Positions 1-8,193 of a stretch of DNA of 64,000 nt are shown one piece after another. Both the position numbers and the translations under genes were made by a program. The DNA lies in NCBI GenBank assembly GCA_017431515.1, contig JAFRKV010000037.1, positions 41,965 to 105,964 of the forward strand, in the 5' to 3' direction. Origin of the DNA: Lachnospiraceae bacterium. GTDB taxonomy: Bacteria > Bacillota > Clostridia > Lachnospirales > Lachnospiraceae. Numbering within the stretch: position 1 is the stretch's first letter; each line of letters starts with the position of its first letter. The notes beneath the pieces are model-generated. The model made no database searches. It saw nothing but the letters and a program-made list of their open reading frames with translations, and was not told the DNA's origin.

Positions 1-608
1 CAGATCCGCACTCTGACGAGCCGTTTCACACGGCAGCCAAGTTCCTGACACATCCTGCGGATCTGCCGGTTCAGTCCCTGGGTCAGAATGATGGAAAAGG
101 TGTCTGACTTGATCTTTCTGACCTTGCAGGGTCTTGTGGTCCGATCCAGTTCCGAAAGATAGACCCCTTCCGAAAGCTTCCGGATCAGTTCCGCTGTCAC
201 CGGGCGGTCGATCTGCACCTCGTATTCCTTTTCATGATATGCGCCGGGCCGCATCAACTGCTGGTTCAGCGCGCCGTCATTGGATAACAGCAGCAGCCCT
301 TCCGAATTTTTATCCAGTCTGCCGAGATAAGTTACCCGTTCCTGCAGCAAAATCGCACGGAAAAGGTTGTTCTTTTCCCGTTTTTCCTCCGTACAGACGA
401 CGCCGGCGGGCTTGTAGTAAAGGTACACTTTCTTCTCCGTTTTCACGGAAATGACCTCACCTTTATACTCTACCACATCTGTTTCAAAAACGGTATCCCC
501 AAGGCCTGCTCTCTGTCCGTTGATCCTTACATTGCCGGCTGCGATCTCTTCATCCGCGCGGCGTCTGGAGCAGATACCGGCTTCGCTCAAAAACTTATTG
601 ATCCTCAT
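1..608 (-). CDS. rluF: 23S rRNA pseudouridine synthase, RluF type (3' end cut by window edge)
   Basis: This enzyme isomerises a uridine of 23S rRNA to pseudouridine in the cytoplasm. The ATG at 608 follows AGGAGGAACAC. The first ~60 residues are an S4 RNA-binding domain beginning MRINKFLSEAGICSRRRADE. The catalytic domain carries GRLDKNSEGLLLLSNDG, whose Asp is the expected nucleophile, and then GLNRQIRRMCQELG, a box typical of RluF. About 202 codons are visible and the C-terminus lies left of the window. RluB or RluE would be the alternatives; the GLNRQIRRM box favours RluF. A terminator separates the gene from the upstream SH3 gene, so it probably has its own promoter, which I could not place confidently. 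Confidence 0.85.
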   Translation of the reverse strand, partial: MRINKFLSEAGICSRRRADEEIAAGNVRINGQRAGLGDTVFETDVVEYKGEVISVKTEKKVYLYYKPAGVVCTEEKREKNNLFRAILLQERVTYLGRLDKNSEGLLLLSNDGALNQQLMRPGAYHEKEYEVQIDRPVTAELIRKLSEGVYLSELDRTTRPCKVRKIKSDTFSIILTQGLNRQIRRMCQELGCRVKRLVRVRI

Positions 609-622
609 GTGTTCCTCCTGAT

Positions 623-653
623 AAAGAAAAGCGGAGACAAAGCTGCCTCCGCT
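623..653 (-). terminator. Intrinsic terminator after the SH3-protein gene
   Basis: On the minus strand a 7-bp stem (AGCGGAG at 653-647 with CTCCGCT at 636-630) is followed by TTTCTTT. It lies between the stop of the SH3 gene (689) and the start of rluF (608) and should end the SH3 transcript. Confidence 0.8.
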
Positions 654-688
654 GTGTTTTGTGATTGCTCATCGGAAAGGATCCGGCC

Positions 689-2002
689 TTAGCTCAGCAG
701 ATCCGTCCGGATGTATCCGGTCTTTCCGTTAAATTCCACCTTGGACCACCCGGAGCTTTCGTTGGAAAGCACCTTGATCTTGTCGCCGGTGTAAGCGGTT
801 CCGATCTTTTCGGAATCACTGCTGGCGGACGAACGGATGGTTACCACATCATGCTGTGACAAGGTCACCGTTCCGGAGGGACCGTCTGTGGTGGTCTGGG
901 TATCATTCGTATCCGTCTGTTCCTGAGTTTCCTCCGCTGCAGCCGCCTGTGTTTCTCCCGCGGTATCCTGCCCGTCCTTCTTCTTCAGATAATCCCCGAT
1001 GATGTAACCGTTGGTCCCGTTATAAGCCACCGCATACCAGCCGTTGCCGACATCGGATACCATGGCGACCTCCGTGCCTTCATCCAGCGTGGAAAGGACT
1101 TGTCCGTCCTGGGAAGAATCATCGCGCAGATTGACGCGGTTAGTGGTCACCAGGATCACCGGTGCATCCGCCGTCGGCGTCTCCGCTGCAGGCTGCTCTT
1201 CTTCCGGGGTCTCTTCCGCAGGCTGCTCCGTCTCCGTGGTCTCTTCCGCTGCAGCGGTTTCCGTCGGATTCAGGCTCTTTGCCCAGGTGGCATACGCATC
1301 CGCAATGGTGGTGTTGATCAGAGTGTCCAGATTCGGATCAGAACTGATCGCTGTTTCATACTGCATCTGCACATCGCTCTGAAGCGCAAGCACATCCTCC
1401 TGCGTCTCAAAGGACTGGATCAGCGCATCGATCGCGGGATCCGTGGGCTGCTCCTTGGTCAGGGAGTTATACTGGCTGTAGAGATTGTTGATGCAATAAT
1501 TGCCGTCGGCGTTTTTCTCAACATAGAAGAAATCCAGTCCCGGCGCCGGTGTCTCCACGCCGTTAAACTTGATCTCCAGATAAACGCTGACCAGATAAGC
1601 GTCTTCGGAAAGGCCGCTCTTGGTATAGCAGGCCAGATTATCGTAACTGTCCACATAGTTGGAATACATCTGGATGAAGCTCTTCTCCCCGTCGCTGATG
1701 GGTGTCGCCACGGTTTCCAGATTGGTGATGTCGCCGTTGGCATAATAGGTATAATAATTGCGGATCAGCTCGTTGATCTGCTCATCCACATCCACCTGAT
1801 ACGCTTCCGCCGTCTCGTCACTGAGCTCATGCACCGCCGGCGCATTCCCGTTTCCGGCATTGCCCGCAGCTGCGTCAGATGGTTTTGTAAACTTCACCAC
1901 AAGCACCGCCAGCAATACAAACAGCGCGCCTGCGCCTACATAACGTCCATATTTCTGAAAAAACACGGCAATGACCGCGAGGATTTTTTTAAGCTTTTCC
2001 AT
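689..2002 (-). CDS. Membrane-anchored protein with two bacterial SH3 domains
   Basis: A 437-aa protein of unknown exact role, probably facing the cell wall. A short cytoplasmic N-terminus is followed by one membrane segment at about residues 21-37 (YVGAGALFVLLAVLVVK). Next comes a ~200-aa alpha/beta region rich in Tyr and acidic residues, then an acidic Glu/Pro/Thr linker, and two SH3b-like repeats at about 280-340 and 377-437 (ending GKTGYIRTDLLS) joined by a Gln/Thr/Glu linker. Bacterial SH3 domains usually bind cell-wall peptides. I chose the ATG at 2002 (CATAGGAGAACAAACATCT upstream). The frame stays open further upstream, but that stretch is a palindromic element and a tRNA gene. The SH3 pair is clear; the middle region is not recognised. 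Confidence 0.75.
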   Translation of the reverse strand: MEKLKKILAVIAVFFQKYGRYVGAGALFVLLAVLVVKFTKPSDAAAGNAGNGNAPAVHELSDETAEAYQVDVDEQINELIRNYYTYYANGDITNLETVATPISDGEKSFIQMYSNYVDSYDNLACYTKSGLSEDAYLVSVYLEIKFNGVETPAPGLDFFYVEKNADGNYCINNLYSQYNSLTKEQPTDPAIDALIQSFETQEDVLALQSDVQMQYETAISSDPNLDTLINTTIADAYATWAKSLNPTETAAAEETTETEQPAEETPEEEQPAAETPTADAPVILVTTNRVNLRDDSSQDGQVLSTLDEGTEVAMVSDVGNGWYAVAYNGTNGYIIGDYLKKKDGQDTAGETQAAAAEETQEQTDTNDTQTTTDGPSGTVTLSQHDVVTIRSSASSDSEKIGTAYTGDKIKVLSNESSGWSKVEFNGKTGYIRTDLLS

Positions 2003-2028
2003 AGATGTTTGTTCTCCTATGTATAAGA

Positions 2029-2159
2029 ACGCCAAAAGTGCCCTGCATGGAACACGCATGTGCACTTTGCGTGGTAAGGCGTCTCGACACGCCAGCGTGT
2101 CAGAACGCCTCGCCACGCAAAGGTCACAATGTCGCTTCGCGACATGTGACTTTTGGCGT
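2029..2159. repeat. 131-bp nested-palindrome (MITE- or REP-like) element
   Basis: The ends are an 11-bp perfect inverted repeat (acgccaaaagt at 2029-2039, acttttggcgt at 2149-2159). Inside are three further hairpins. One is imperfect, around 2044-2063. One is long, at about 2067-2122, with stems of 9, 6 and 7 bp separated by small internal loops (TTTGCGTGG paired with CCACGCAAA at its base, GACACGC with GCGTGTC at its tip). One is compact, at 2125-2148 (ATGTCGC/GCGACAT plus CAC/GTG). The element fills the gap between tRNA-Arg and the SH3 gene and has no coding potential of its own. I saw no second copy in the window. Confidence 0.7.
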
Positions 2160-2193
2160 TTGCTAACTCTCCTGCTTCTACTCCAGTCAGTAC

Positions 2194-2265
2194 TGCAACC
2201 GGCGGGAATCGAACCCACATTACAGGAGTCGGAGTCCTGCGTTCTATCCGTTAGACTACGGTTGC
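2194..2265 (-). tRNA. tRNA-Arg(CCG)
   Basis: On the minus strand the gene folds as a cloverleaf: acceptor GCAACCG/CGGTTGC, D arm with GTCTAACGGATAGAAC, anticodon stem CAGGA/TCCTG around the loop CTCCGAC, and T arm with GGTTCGATTCC. The anticodon CCG reads CGG (Arg). The discriminator is A (position 2194) and no CCA is encoded. Confidence 0.93.
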
Positions 2266-2293
2266 AAAAATGCCGAACAAACGGCACTATGCT

Positions 2294-2322
2294 ATGTTAA
2301 CAAAAAAACAGCAAAAATGCAA
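2294..2322 (-). promoter_or_regulatory. Candidate sigma-A promoter for tRNA-Arg
   Basis: Minus strand: -35 TTGCAT (2322-2317), 17-nt spacer, -10 TAACAT (2299-2294), with TGT just before the -10 as in extended -10 promoters. A small hairpin (TGCCG/CGGCA plus TTTTT, 2286-2266) lies between the promoter and the tRNA. It could be leader structure or a weak terminator for the upstream gene. Confidence 0.5.
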
Positions 2323-2343
2323 GGAAATTAAAAGAAAATTTCA

Positions 2344-2988
2344 TTAAGATCCGGAGAGGATGTTGCGTGCTTCCGAAAGATCCGAAAAGATGTAGTCTGC
2401 AAGGGAGCGGATTTCTTCATCCGGCTCCATCAGGTCGATCACCATTACCGCCACACAGCCCGCCGCATGGGCGGCGCGGATCCCGTTAAAACTGTCCTCA
2501 AATACATAACAGTCCTGCGGGGAAAGAGAAAGCTTTTCCGCGGCTTTCAAAAAGATCTCCGGATCGGGTTTTGCTTTTGTCACTTCGTCTCCGCAGATCA
2601 CGGTATCGAAGTATGACGCCAATCCGTTGTGTTCCAGATTGTCCTTTACCTGCTCGTGGAAGGTGCTGCTGGCCACCGCGGTTTTGATCTTCTGTTCTTT
2701 GAAATACTGCAGGATCTCCGTGACGCCGGGCTTGATCGGAAGCGGCTTCTGCTGCTTCACATGCATCCGCTCATAAACTTCTGTGGTAATGCGCAGCGGA
2801 TCATCCGTATGATAAAACCTTCTGACTGCTTCATACACGCCGTCCTTGGAAGCCCCGGACACATAATACGTAAACTCCGGCGGAAGCGTAATCCCCATCT
2901 CCGATGCCACTTCGCGCCAGGTCTCCTGATACATGCGCTCCGTGTCAAAGAGCACGCCGTCCATGTCAAAAATCGCACCCTGCTTCAT
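2344..2988 (-). CDS. HAD-family phosphatase / beta-phosphoglucomutase-like hydrolase
   Basis: A 214-aa cytoplasmic HAD hydrolase of subfamily IA. Motif I is FDMDGVLFDTE with the nucleophile Asp8 and Asp10. Motif II is the Ser in AVASST, Lys follows in VTKAKPDPEIFLKAA, and motif IV is YVFEDSFNGIRAAHAAG. The helical cap lies at about residues 15-85. Relatives act on sugar phosphates (beta-phosphoglucomutase) or on phosphoglycolate; the substrate cannot be told from sequence. It starts 5 nt after the lactonase stop, so the two are almost certainly co-transcribed, which would suit a sugar-phosphate substrate. It is the last gene of the long minus-strand block before the tRNA-Arg promoter. Confidence 0.8.
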   Translation of the reverse strand: MKQGAIFDMDGVLFDTERMYQETWREVASEMGITLPPEFTYYVSGASKDGVYEAVRRFYHTDDPLRITTEVYERMHVKQQKPLPIKPGVTEILQYFKEQKIKTAVASSTFHEQVKDNLEHNGLASYFDTVICGDEVTKAKPDPEIFLKAAEKLSLSPQDCYVFEDSFNGIRAAHAAGCVAVMVIDLMEPDEEIRSLADYIFSDLSEARNILSGS

Positions 2989-2993
2989 CCGTG

Positions 2994-4055
2994 TTACCCT
3001 TCGTACTTATGAATGTAAACGCAGTTGGGTTTGTTGATCGGCACAGGCTTGCTCTCCATGAGCATGTAGCCTTCTTTGAGATTGAGCTGCATGGTTGTGA
3101 TCTCATCGGTATCGTTGTTGAGACACATAAAGAATTTGTTGTTCGGATAGATGGATAGCACCTTCGGATAATCGCCGCTGATCTTGTTTTCAAAGAAGTA
3201 AGTCAGTTTTCCGCCTCTGGCGGCAATCTTGAAGATGGTCGCGGTATTCACGCCGGCGTCCGTCACAATGAGGAACTTTCCGTCACGGGAGACTTCAATC
3301 CCCGATGCGGAACAGACTCCTTCTCCGTCCTTTTCCTGACTGGTCTTGATCGACTGTATTTTTTCAAATTCCGGTGCTTTTTCATCCGCCTTATAGGAAT
3401 AGACCTCCACCGTATTGGTCAGTTCGCAGAGGATGTAGGCGCACTTTCCGTCTCTGCTGAAGCGGATCATGCGCGGTCCCGATTCCATATCCAGCCGCAA
3501 GATATCCGTGAGAATCATCTTTTCTTTTTCATAATCCGGCGTATAGATCTTGACCTGATCCAATCCGCTGTCCACCGCGCAGAGAAACCGCTGGTCCGGC
3601 GTCATCTTGACACAGGTGACATGGGGCACAAAGTTCCGCGCCGCGACACTTCTGCCCATGCCCTTATGGAAGACGCCGTCCGCAATCCCGACGATGCTGC
3701 CGTCTTCGGGATTCAGCTTCATCATGGTCACGCGCCCGTCATGAAAGCCCCCCACAAAGAGAAACTGATCCTTCGCGTCCAGCTCCACATAACAGCCTCT
3801 CATCCCGCCGATCCATGCCTTATTCAGCGGTTCCAGATCTCCGTCCTTCAAGATGCGGAAAGCCTCAACCCCTTCGTCTGCAATGGAATAGAGATACTTT
3901 TTATTGTTGGAGACAATGAGATCCGAAGGGTTATTGATGGGAACCACCTTGCGTTCCTTCATGAGCCCTTTCTCTATATCCAAATCGTAAAGATGGATCC
4001 CGATGCTGTTTTCATGGGTGTAGGTGCCTACATAGGCGATATACTTTTCAGCCAT
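2994..4055 (-). CDS. Lactonase-family seven-bladed beta-propeller (6-phosphogluconolactonase-like)
   Basis: A 353-aa protein of the YbhE/Pgl lactonase fold. It opens with IAYVGTYTHENSIGIHLYDL, and propeller-type repeats recur through the chain, for example PSDLIVSNNKKYLYSIADEG, HVTCVKMTPDQRFLCAVDSG and ASGIEVSRDGKFLIVTDAG. Family members hydrolyse 6-phosphogluconolactone in the pentose phosphate pathway, but many Firmicute homologues are untested. No signal peptide is present, so it should be cytoplasmic. It sits 24 nt after the U32 gene and 5 nt before the HAD gene. Length is close to the family norm of about 330-350. Confidence 0.75.
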   Translation of the reverse strand: MAEKYIAYVGTYTHENSIGIHLYDLDIEKGLMKERKVVPINNPSDLIVSNNKKYLYSIADEGVEAFRILKDGDLEPLNKAWIGGMRGCYVELDAKDQFLFVGGFHDGRVTMMKLNPEDGSIVGIADGVFHKGMGRSVAARNFVPHVTCVKMTPDQRFLCAVDSGLDQVKIYTPDYEKEKMILTDILRLDMESGPRMIRFSRDGKCAYILCELTNTVEVYSYKADEKAPEFEKIQSIKTSQEKDGEGVCSASGIEVSRDGKFLIVTDAGVNTATIFKIAARGGKLTYFFENKISGDYPKVLSIYPNNKFFMCLNNDTDEITTMQLNLKEGYMLMESKPVPINKPNCVYIHKYEG

Positions 4056-4079
4056 CTTTCTCTTCCCTCCTCCAAATGT

Positions 4080-5324
4080 TTACGATTCCTCTCTTCTGCG
4101 AAGCACATCCCAGGGTTCCGCTTCCTGATCCAGCGTCACAAGAAGCCTCTGTTTCGCATGGGGCGCCGATGTCATCTCCGTTCCGTCCTCCGCGCGAATG
4201 CGTTTAACCTCGGCAAACAGATTCCGCCCGTCGGGCTTTAGGATCTCCAGGGTCTCGCCCACGGAAAACTTATTTTTCTGTTCCATCAGAAAGGAGCCGT
4301 CATCCCTGCGTTCCCCCGCCGTCCCGAGATACGTCGCGCCTTTTTCATAGGTGCTCTCTGTATAGATCTGCGAAGACGCATCCGGTTTCCCGAAGAAAAA
4401 TCCGGTGCCGTAGGGTCTGTGGGTGCAGGCGCAGAGCTCCTTTTCATATTCCGGAAGCTTTTGCCTGTACTGCGATTCCGAGGTCAGGTAATCCGTGATC
4501 GCATTGCGGTAAGCCCTCGCCACCGTCGCGACATACAGGGCTGTTTTCATTCTACCCTCTATTTTGAAACTGTCAATCCCCGCAGCAAGAAGCGCCGGCA
4601 CGTGTCCGATCATGTTGAGATCTCTGGAATTAAAAAGAAAGGTGCCCCGCTCGTTTTCAAAAACCGGCAGATACTCCCCGGGTCTGGACTCCTCCATGAC
4701 GGCGTAATTCCACCGGCAGGGATGGGTGCACTCTCCGTGATTGCTGTCCCGCCCGGTGAAATAATTGCTGAGGAGGCATCTGCCGGAATAGGAAATGCAC
4801 ATTGCCCCGTGGACAAAGGTCTCGATTTCAAGTTCCGGCGGAATGTTCGCGCGCAGCGTTTTGATTTCCTCCAGTGACAGTTCCCGCGCAGTTACCACCC
4901 GTTTCGCGCCCAGCGCATGCCAGAAACGAAAGGTCTCGTAATTGGTGTTGTTTGCCTGTGTGCTGATATGCAGATCGATCTCCGGGCAATGGGTTTTCGC
5001 CAGAGAAAAAATACCGGGATCAGCGATGATGAGGCCGTCCGGCTCCATGGTGCGCAGTTCTTTAAGATAAAGTTTGACGCCCTCGAGATCCGCGTTATGC
5101 GCCAGGATATTGACGGTGACATAGACTTTTTTCCCGCGTTCATGACAGAAGGAAATCCCCTCCGCCATTTCCTCCGGCGAAAAATTCTTCGCTTTTGCAC
5201 GCAGTCCGAATTCGTTGCCGCCGATGTAGACCGCATCCGCGCCGTAATGCACGGCCACTTTCAGCACCTCGAGACAGCTGGCCGGCAGCAGAAGCTCCGG
5301 CGTTTTCCGTTTGGGTTCAGGCAT
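4080..5324 (-). CDS. trhP: Peptidase U32 family protein (TrhP/YegQ-type tRNA hydroxylation)
   Basis: A 414-aa protein. Despite the U32 peptidase name, the best-studied relatives (YegQ/TrhP) take part in prephenate-dependent 5-hydroxyuridine formation in tRNA. The N-terminal half is a TIM-barrel-like domain (ELLLPASCLEVLKVAVHYGA). The signature is ETFVHGAMCISYSGRCLLSN followed by HPCRW, giving the Cys cluster of the family. The C-terminus is a short beta domain. I chose the ATG at 5324, which lies 8 nt inside the upstream methyltransferase gene and has AAGGAAAGAAG before it, so translation is probably coupled. The assignment within the U32 family is by length and motif only. Confidence 0.8.
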   Translation of the reverse strand: MPEPKRKTPELLLPASCLEVLKVAVHYGADAVYIGGNEFGLRAKAKNFSPEEMAEGISFCHERGKKVYVTVNILAHNADLEGVKLYLKELRTMEPDGLIIADPGIFSLAKTHCPEIDLHISTQANNTNYETFRFWHALGAKRVVTARELSLEEIKTLRANIPPELEIETFVHGAMCISYSGRCLLSNYFTGRDSNHGECTHPCRWNYAVMEESRPGEYLPVFENERGTFLFNSRDLNMIGHVPALLAAGIDSFKIEGRMKTALYVATVARAYRNAITDYLTSESQYRQKLPEYEKELCACTHRPYGTGFFFGKPDASSQIYTESTYEKGATYLGTAGERRDDGSFLMEQKNKFSVGETLEILKPDGRNLFAEVKRIRAEDGTEMTSAPHAKQRLLVTLDQEAEPWDVLRRREES

Positions 5325-5985
5325 TCTTCTTTCCTTCTTTTTTCTCTCCGGAATACACGCTGATGGCAACCCCGTCTTCCACGGGAAGGATCGTCGTCGT
5401 AAAATCAGGATCCCGCATCAAGGTCAAAAGATATTCCCGCATTCTCTCATGGATCGTCCGATCCCGCCGCGTCACGGCAAACCGGGACTCCAGCACATCC
5501 CCGTCCTGCAGGACATTGTCGGAAAACAACACGCCTCCTTCGGCCATGCACCGCTTCACCTCGGGCAGGAGCATCGGATACTGCCCCTTCGCAGCATCCA
5601 TGAGTACAAAATCAAACCGTCCATCCGGCAGCGTCGGAAGGAGGTCTTTTGCATCGCCTTCCAGCAAACGAATGGGGGCTGTCGACTTTGCAAACAACGC
5701 TTTTGCTTTTTCAATCCGCGGGGGAAAATTTTCGATCGTGACCAGATCTTTGAGACTGCTGACATGCTCCGCAAAAAACATAGCGGAAAACCCCACGCCG
5801 GTTCCGATTTCCAGAATCCGTCCGGGATTTTTCATGGAAAGCACCACCTGTAGAAGCCGCTGTGTCTCCTTGCGGAGGATGGGAATCCCGAGCGACCGCG
5901 CTTCCTCTTCCAGTGCCAGAAGCGCATCACTGCAGGGATTCTCCATGGAAGAAAGAAACACCGAAAACCGCTGCGCATCTATCAT
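5317..5985 (-). CDS. SAM-dependent O-methyltransferase (YrrM/caffeoyl-CoA type)
   Basis: A 222-aa class I methyltransferase. Motif I is ILEIGTGVGFSAMFFAE, the acidic post-I residue is in LVTIENF, and the metal/catalytic region is FDFVLMDAAKGQYP with DNVLQDGDVL downstream. Bacillus YrrM relatives include TrmR, which methylates 5-hydroxyuridine in tRNA to 5-methoxyuridine. That gives a striking fit with the overlapping U32/TrhP-like gene immediately downstream: together they could make mo5U at the tRNA wobble position. It overlaps the MltG-like gene by 4 nt at its start (5982-5985) and the U32 gene at its end. The function is inferred from family and neighbour. Confidence 0.8.
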   Translation of the reverse strand: MIDAQRFSVFLSSMENPCSDALLALEEEARSLGIPILRKETQRLLQVVLSMKNPGRILEIGTGVGFSAMFFAEHVSSLKDLVTIENFPPRIEKAKALFAKSTAPIRLLEGDAKDLLPTLPDGRFDFVLMDAAKGQYPMLLPEVKRCMAEGGVLFSDNVLQDGDVLESRFAVTRRDRTIHERMREYLLTLMRDPDFTTTILPVEDGVAISVYSGEKKEGKKNA

Positions 5986-6392
5986 GGGGTCTCTCCCAAT
6001 TCACCCGTTTCATCAATGGTTTCCGTGTCTCCCTCCATGGGGGACATGGCCGATGCCATATCATGCACCGTCATGGAAGTATTCAGCGTATAAGTGCCGG
6101 GGGCAATCTCGTCGTAATCCGTAAGCTTGTACTGGATCAGAAACAGCGTTGCGTCATTCACAAGGCCTTTCTGCTCCAGCATTTCCGCCACCTCTTTTTT
6201 GCTCATGTCGGAGCGCACGAGTACCACCACGTCTTTCCCGGGAGCCTCATCCACGGCGGTTTCCGTAAAAATGCGATAGCCGAATTCATAAGCCTTCTTC
6301 CCGATGGAAAGAAACAGCATCAGGATCAGTATGGTGATCAGCACCGCAATGCCGATCCGGATTATGCGAAAAATGATCTTTCTGGTCTTCAT
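5982..6392 (-). CDS. Short MltG/YceG-like membrane protein without catalytic domain
   Basis: A 136-aa protein with a basic N-terminus, one membrane segment at about residues 10-30 and an external region resembling the LysM-like/N-terminal part of endolytic transglycosylase MltG (VVLVRSDMSKKEVAEMLEQK, then APGTYTLNTSMTV). Full MltG is about 340-380 aa and carries its catalytic Glu in a C-terminal domain absent here, so this is unlikely to cut glycan strands. The reading frame is intact and sits in a tight operon (11 nt after RNase J, 4-nt overlap with the methyltransferase), so it looks like a conserved short form rather than a broken gene. Confidence 0.7.
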   Translation of the reverse strand: MKTRKIIFRIIRIGIAVLITILILMLFLSIGKKAYEFGYRIFTETAVDEAPGKDVVVLVRSDMSKKEVAEMLEQKGLVNDATLFLIQYKLTDYDEIAPGTYTLNTSMTVHDMASAMSPMEGDTETIDETGELGETP

Positions 6393-6403
6393 CGTCAGTC
6401 AAC

Positions 6404-8083
6404 TCATACTTCCATAATGATCGGGATGATCATCGGCTTCCGTTTGGTCTCTCTCCAGACAAATTCGCCCATGGCATCCTTGATCTCGGATTTGATCTTC
6501 CCCCAGTCCGTAATATTTTTGCTCTGGATTTTATCCATGGTCTCATTCATGGTCTTTCGCGCTTCTTCCAGCAGATCTCCGGATTCACGGACATAGACGA
6601 AGCCCCTTGAGATGATATCCGGACCCGCCAAAAGCCTTCCGCTCATGCTCTCCAGCGTCATCACGATGATGATCACGCCTTCTTCAGCCAGATGCTGCCG
6701 GTCCTTCAGCACTACATTTCCCACATCTCCCACGCCGAGACCGTCCACAAATACTTCCTGACAGGACACATGATCCACCACCTTGGCATGATCCTCGTCA
6801 ATCTCCAGCACATCTCCCGTTTTCAGCAGAATGATATGATCCTTCGGTACGCCCATATCCTCTGCGATGGCTGCCTGCGCCTTTAAATGCCGGTATTCGC
6901 CGTGTATGGGAATGGAGTACTTCGGGCGGACAAGGGAATAGATCAGCTTGATATCCTCCCGGCAGGCATGTCCGGAAACATGCACATCCTGGAAGATCAC
7001 CTCCGCGCCCTTGATAAACAGCTCGTTGATGATATTGTTCACTGCCTTCTCATTTCCCGGGATGGGATGGGAACTGAAAACAATCAGATCCGACGGCTTG
7101 ATCTGGACGCGCTTATGCGTGCCGTTTGCCATCCGCGACAGCGCTGCCATGGATTCGCCCTGGCTTCCTGTGGTGATCAGCACGGTCCGCGCCTCCGGAA
7201 TGTCTTTGATATTGTCCATGTCCCCCAGGGTATTGTCCGGGATCTTGATATAGCCGAGTTCGGACGCGGTCTTGATGATATTGACCATGCTGCGTCCCTC
7301 GACAAACACCTTGCGGCCGTACTTATGCGCCGTGTTGATGATCTGCTGCACGCGGTCCACGTTGGACGCAAAGGTGGCGATAATGATCCGCTTCTTTTTA
7401 TGATCGGCGAAAATATCCTCCAGCGCCCTGCCGACGGATCGCTCGGATTGGGTGAAGCCCTCCCGCTCCGCATTGGTGCTGTCGCACATCAGAGCCAGCA
7501 CGCCTTTTTTGCCGATCTCGCCGAACCGCTGCAGATCAATGGGATCCCCGAATACCGGTGTATAATCAATCTTGAAATCGCCGGTATGCACCACGGTTCC
7601 CACCGGCGAATAGATCGCCAGCGCCGCCGCGTCCTGGATGCTGTGATTCGTGCGGATGAATTCCACCCGAAAGCATCCGGAATTGATATGCTGCCCGTAG
7701 GTCACGACTTTCCGCTTCACATCGGAGAGCATCCTGTGCTCCTCCAGTTTGTGCTCGATGATGCCCATCGTGAGCTTTGTCGCATAGATCGGCACATTAA
7801 TCTCCCGCAGCACATACGGAATGGCGCCGATATGGTCCTCATGGCCGTGGGTGATGAAAAAGCCCTTCACCCGATCCAGATTGTCCCTGAGATAACTGAT
7901 GTCCGGCATCACAAGATCAATGCCGTACATGTCGTCCTCGGGAAACGACAGCCCACAGTCCACGACGATAATACTGTCTTCATATTCAAAGGCAGTGATA
8001 TTCATGCCGATCTCTTCCAGACCACCCAGCGGGATGATCTTCAGTCCCGGCTTCTGCTGCCCCTGATTCTTTTTTTTACGCAA
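6404..8083 (-). CDS. rnj: Ribonuclease J
   Basis: A 559-aa RNase J, a metallo-beta-lactamase/beta-CASP nuclease with endo- and 5'-3' exonuclease activity, central to Firmicute mRNA decay and rRNA maturation. The zinc motif is FFITHGHEDHIGAIPYVL. Further ligands lie in VVHTGDFKID and VSGHACREDI, and the beta-CASP motifs are at about 200-380 (VFSSHPIPGNEK). The start is a TTG at 8083 with GGAGG seven bases upstream; there is no better ATG near it. A non-ATG start on an essential-type gene is worth noting. It is transcribed with the small downstream genes. Confidence 0.95.
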   Translation of the reverse strand: MRKKKNQGQQKPGLKIIPLGGLEEIGMNITAFEYEDSIIVVDCGLSFPEDDMYGIDLVMPDISYLRDNLDRVKGFFITHGHEDHIGAIPYVLREINVPIYATKLTMGIIEHKLEEHRMLSDVKRKVVTYGQHINSGCFRVEFIRTNHSIQDAAALAIYSPVGTVVHTGDFKIDYTPVFGDPIDLQRFGEIGKKGVLALMCDSTNAEREGFTQSERSVGRALEDIFADHKKKRIIIATFASNVDRVQQIINTAHKYGRKVFVEGRSMVNIIKTASELGYIKIPDNTLGDMDNIKDIPEARTVLITTGSQGESMAALSRMANGTHKRVQIKPSDLIVFSSHPIPGNEKAVNNIINELFIKGAEVIFQDVHVSGHACREDIKLIYSLVRPKYSIPIHGEYRHLKAQAAIAEDMGVPKDHIILLKTGDVLEIDEDHAKVVDHVSCQEVFVDGLGVGDVGNVVLKDRQHLAEEGVIIIVMTLESMSGRLLAGPDIISRGFVYVRESGDLLEEARKTMNETMDKIQSKNITDWGKIKSEIKDAMGEFVWRETKRKPMIIPIIMEV

Positions 8084-8158
8084 CGATAAACCTCCGTTTC
8101 TTCTCTTTCACATGCCCATAACTGCAAAGAAGCGCTTCTTCCCGTTCCAAAAGAGCGC

Positions 8159-8175
8159 GAAAAAGCCGCTTTTTC
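8159..8175. other. Intergenic hairpin before the RNase J gene
   Basis: A near-perfect palindrome (GAAAAAGC, one base, GCTTTTTC) lies in the 110-bp gap between the DUF1292 gene and RNase J. It could act as a weak intrinsic terminator in either direction or as an RNA processing or stability element, which would let RNase J levels differ from the upstream genes. Confidence 0.4.
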
Positions 8176-8193
8176 CAGCATGGTCTATATGTA

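Noticed and set aside
2003-2287. Upstream extension of the SH3-protein frame
   Set aside because: It runs through the palindromic element and the tRNA-Arg gene; the ATG at 2002 has a proper ribosome site and a membrane anchor right after it.
4080-5324. Collagenase/protease assignment for the U32 protein
   Set aside because: The U32 name is historical; length, Cys motif and the adjacent methyltransferase fit the tRNA-hydroxylation branch better.
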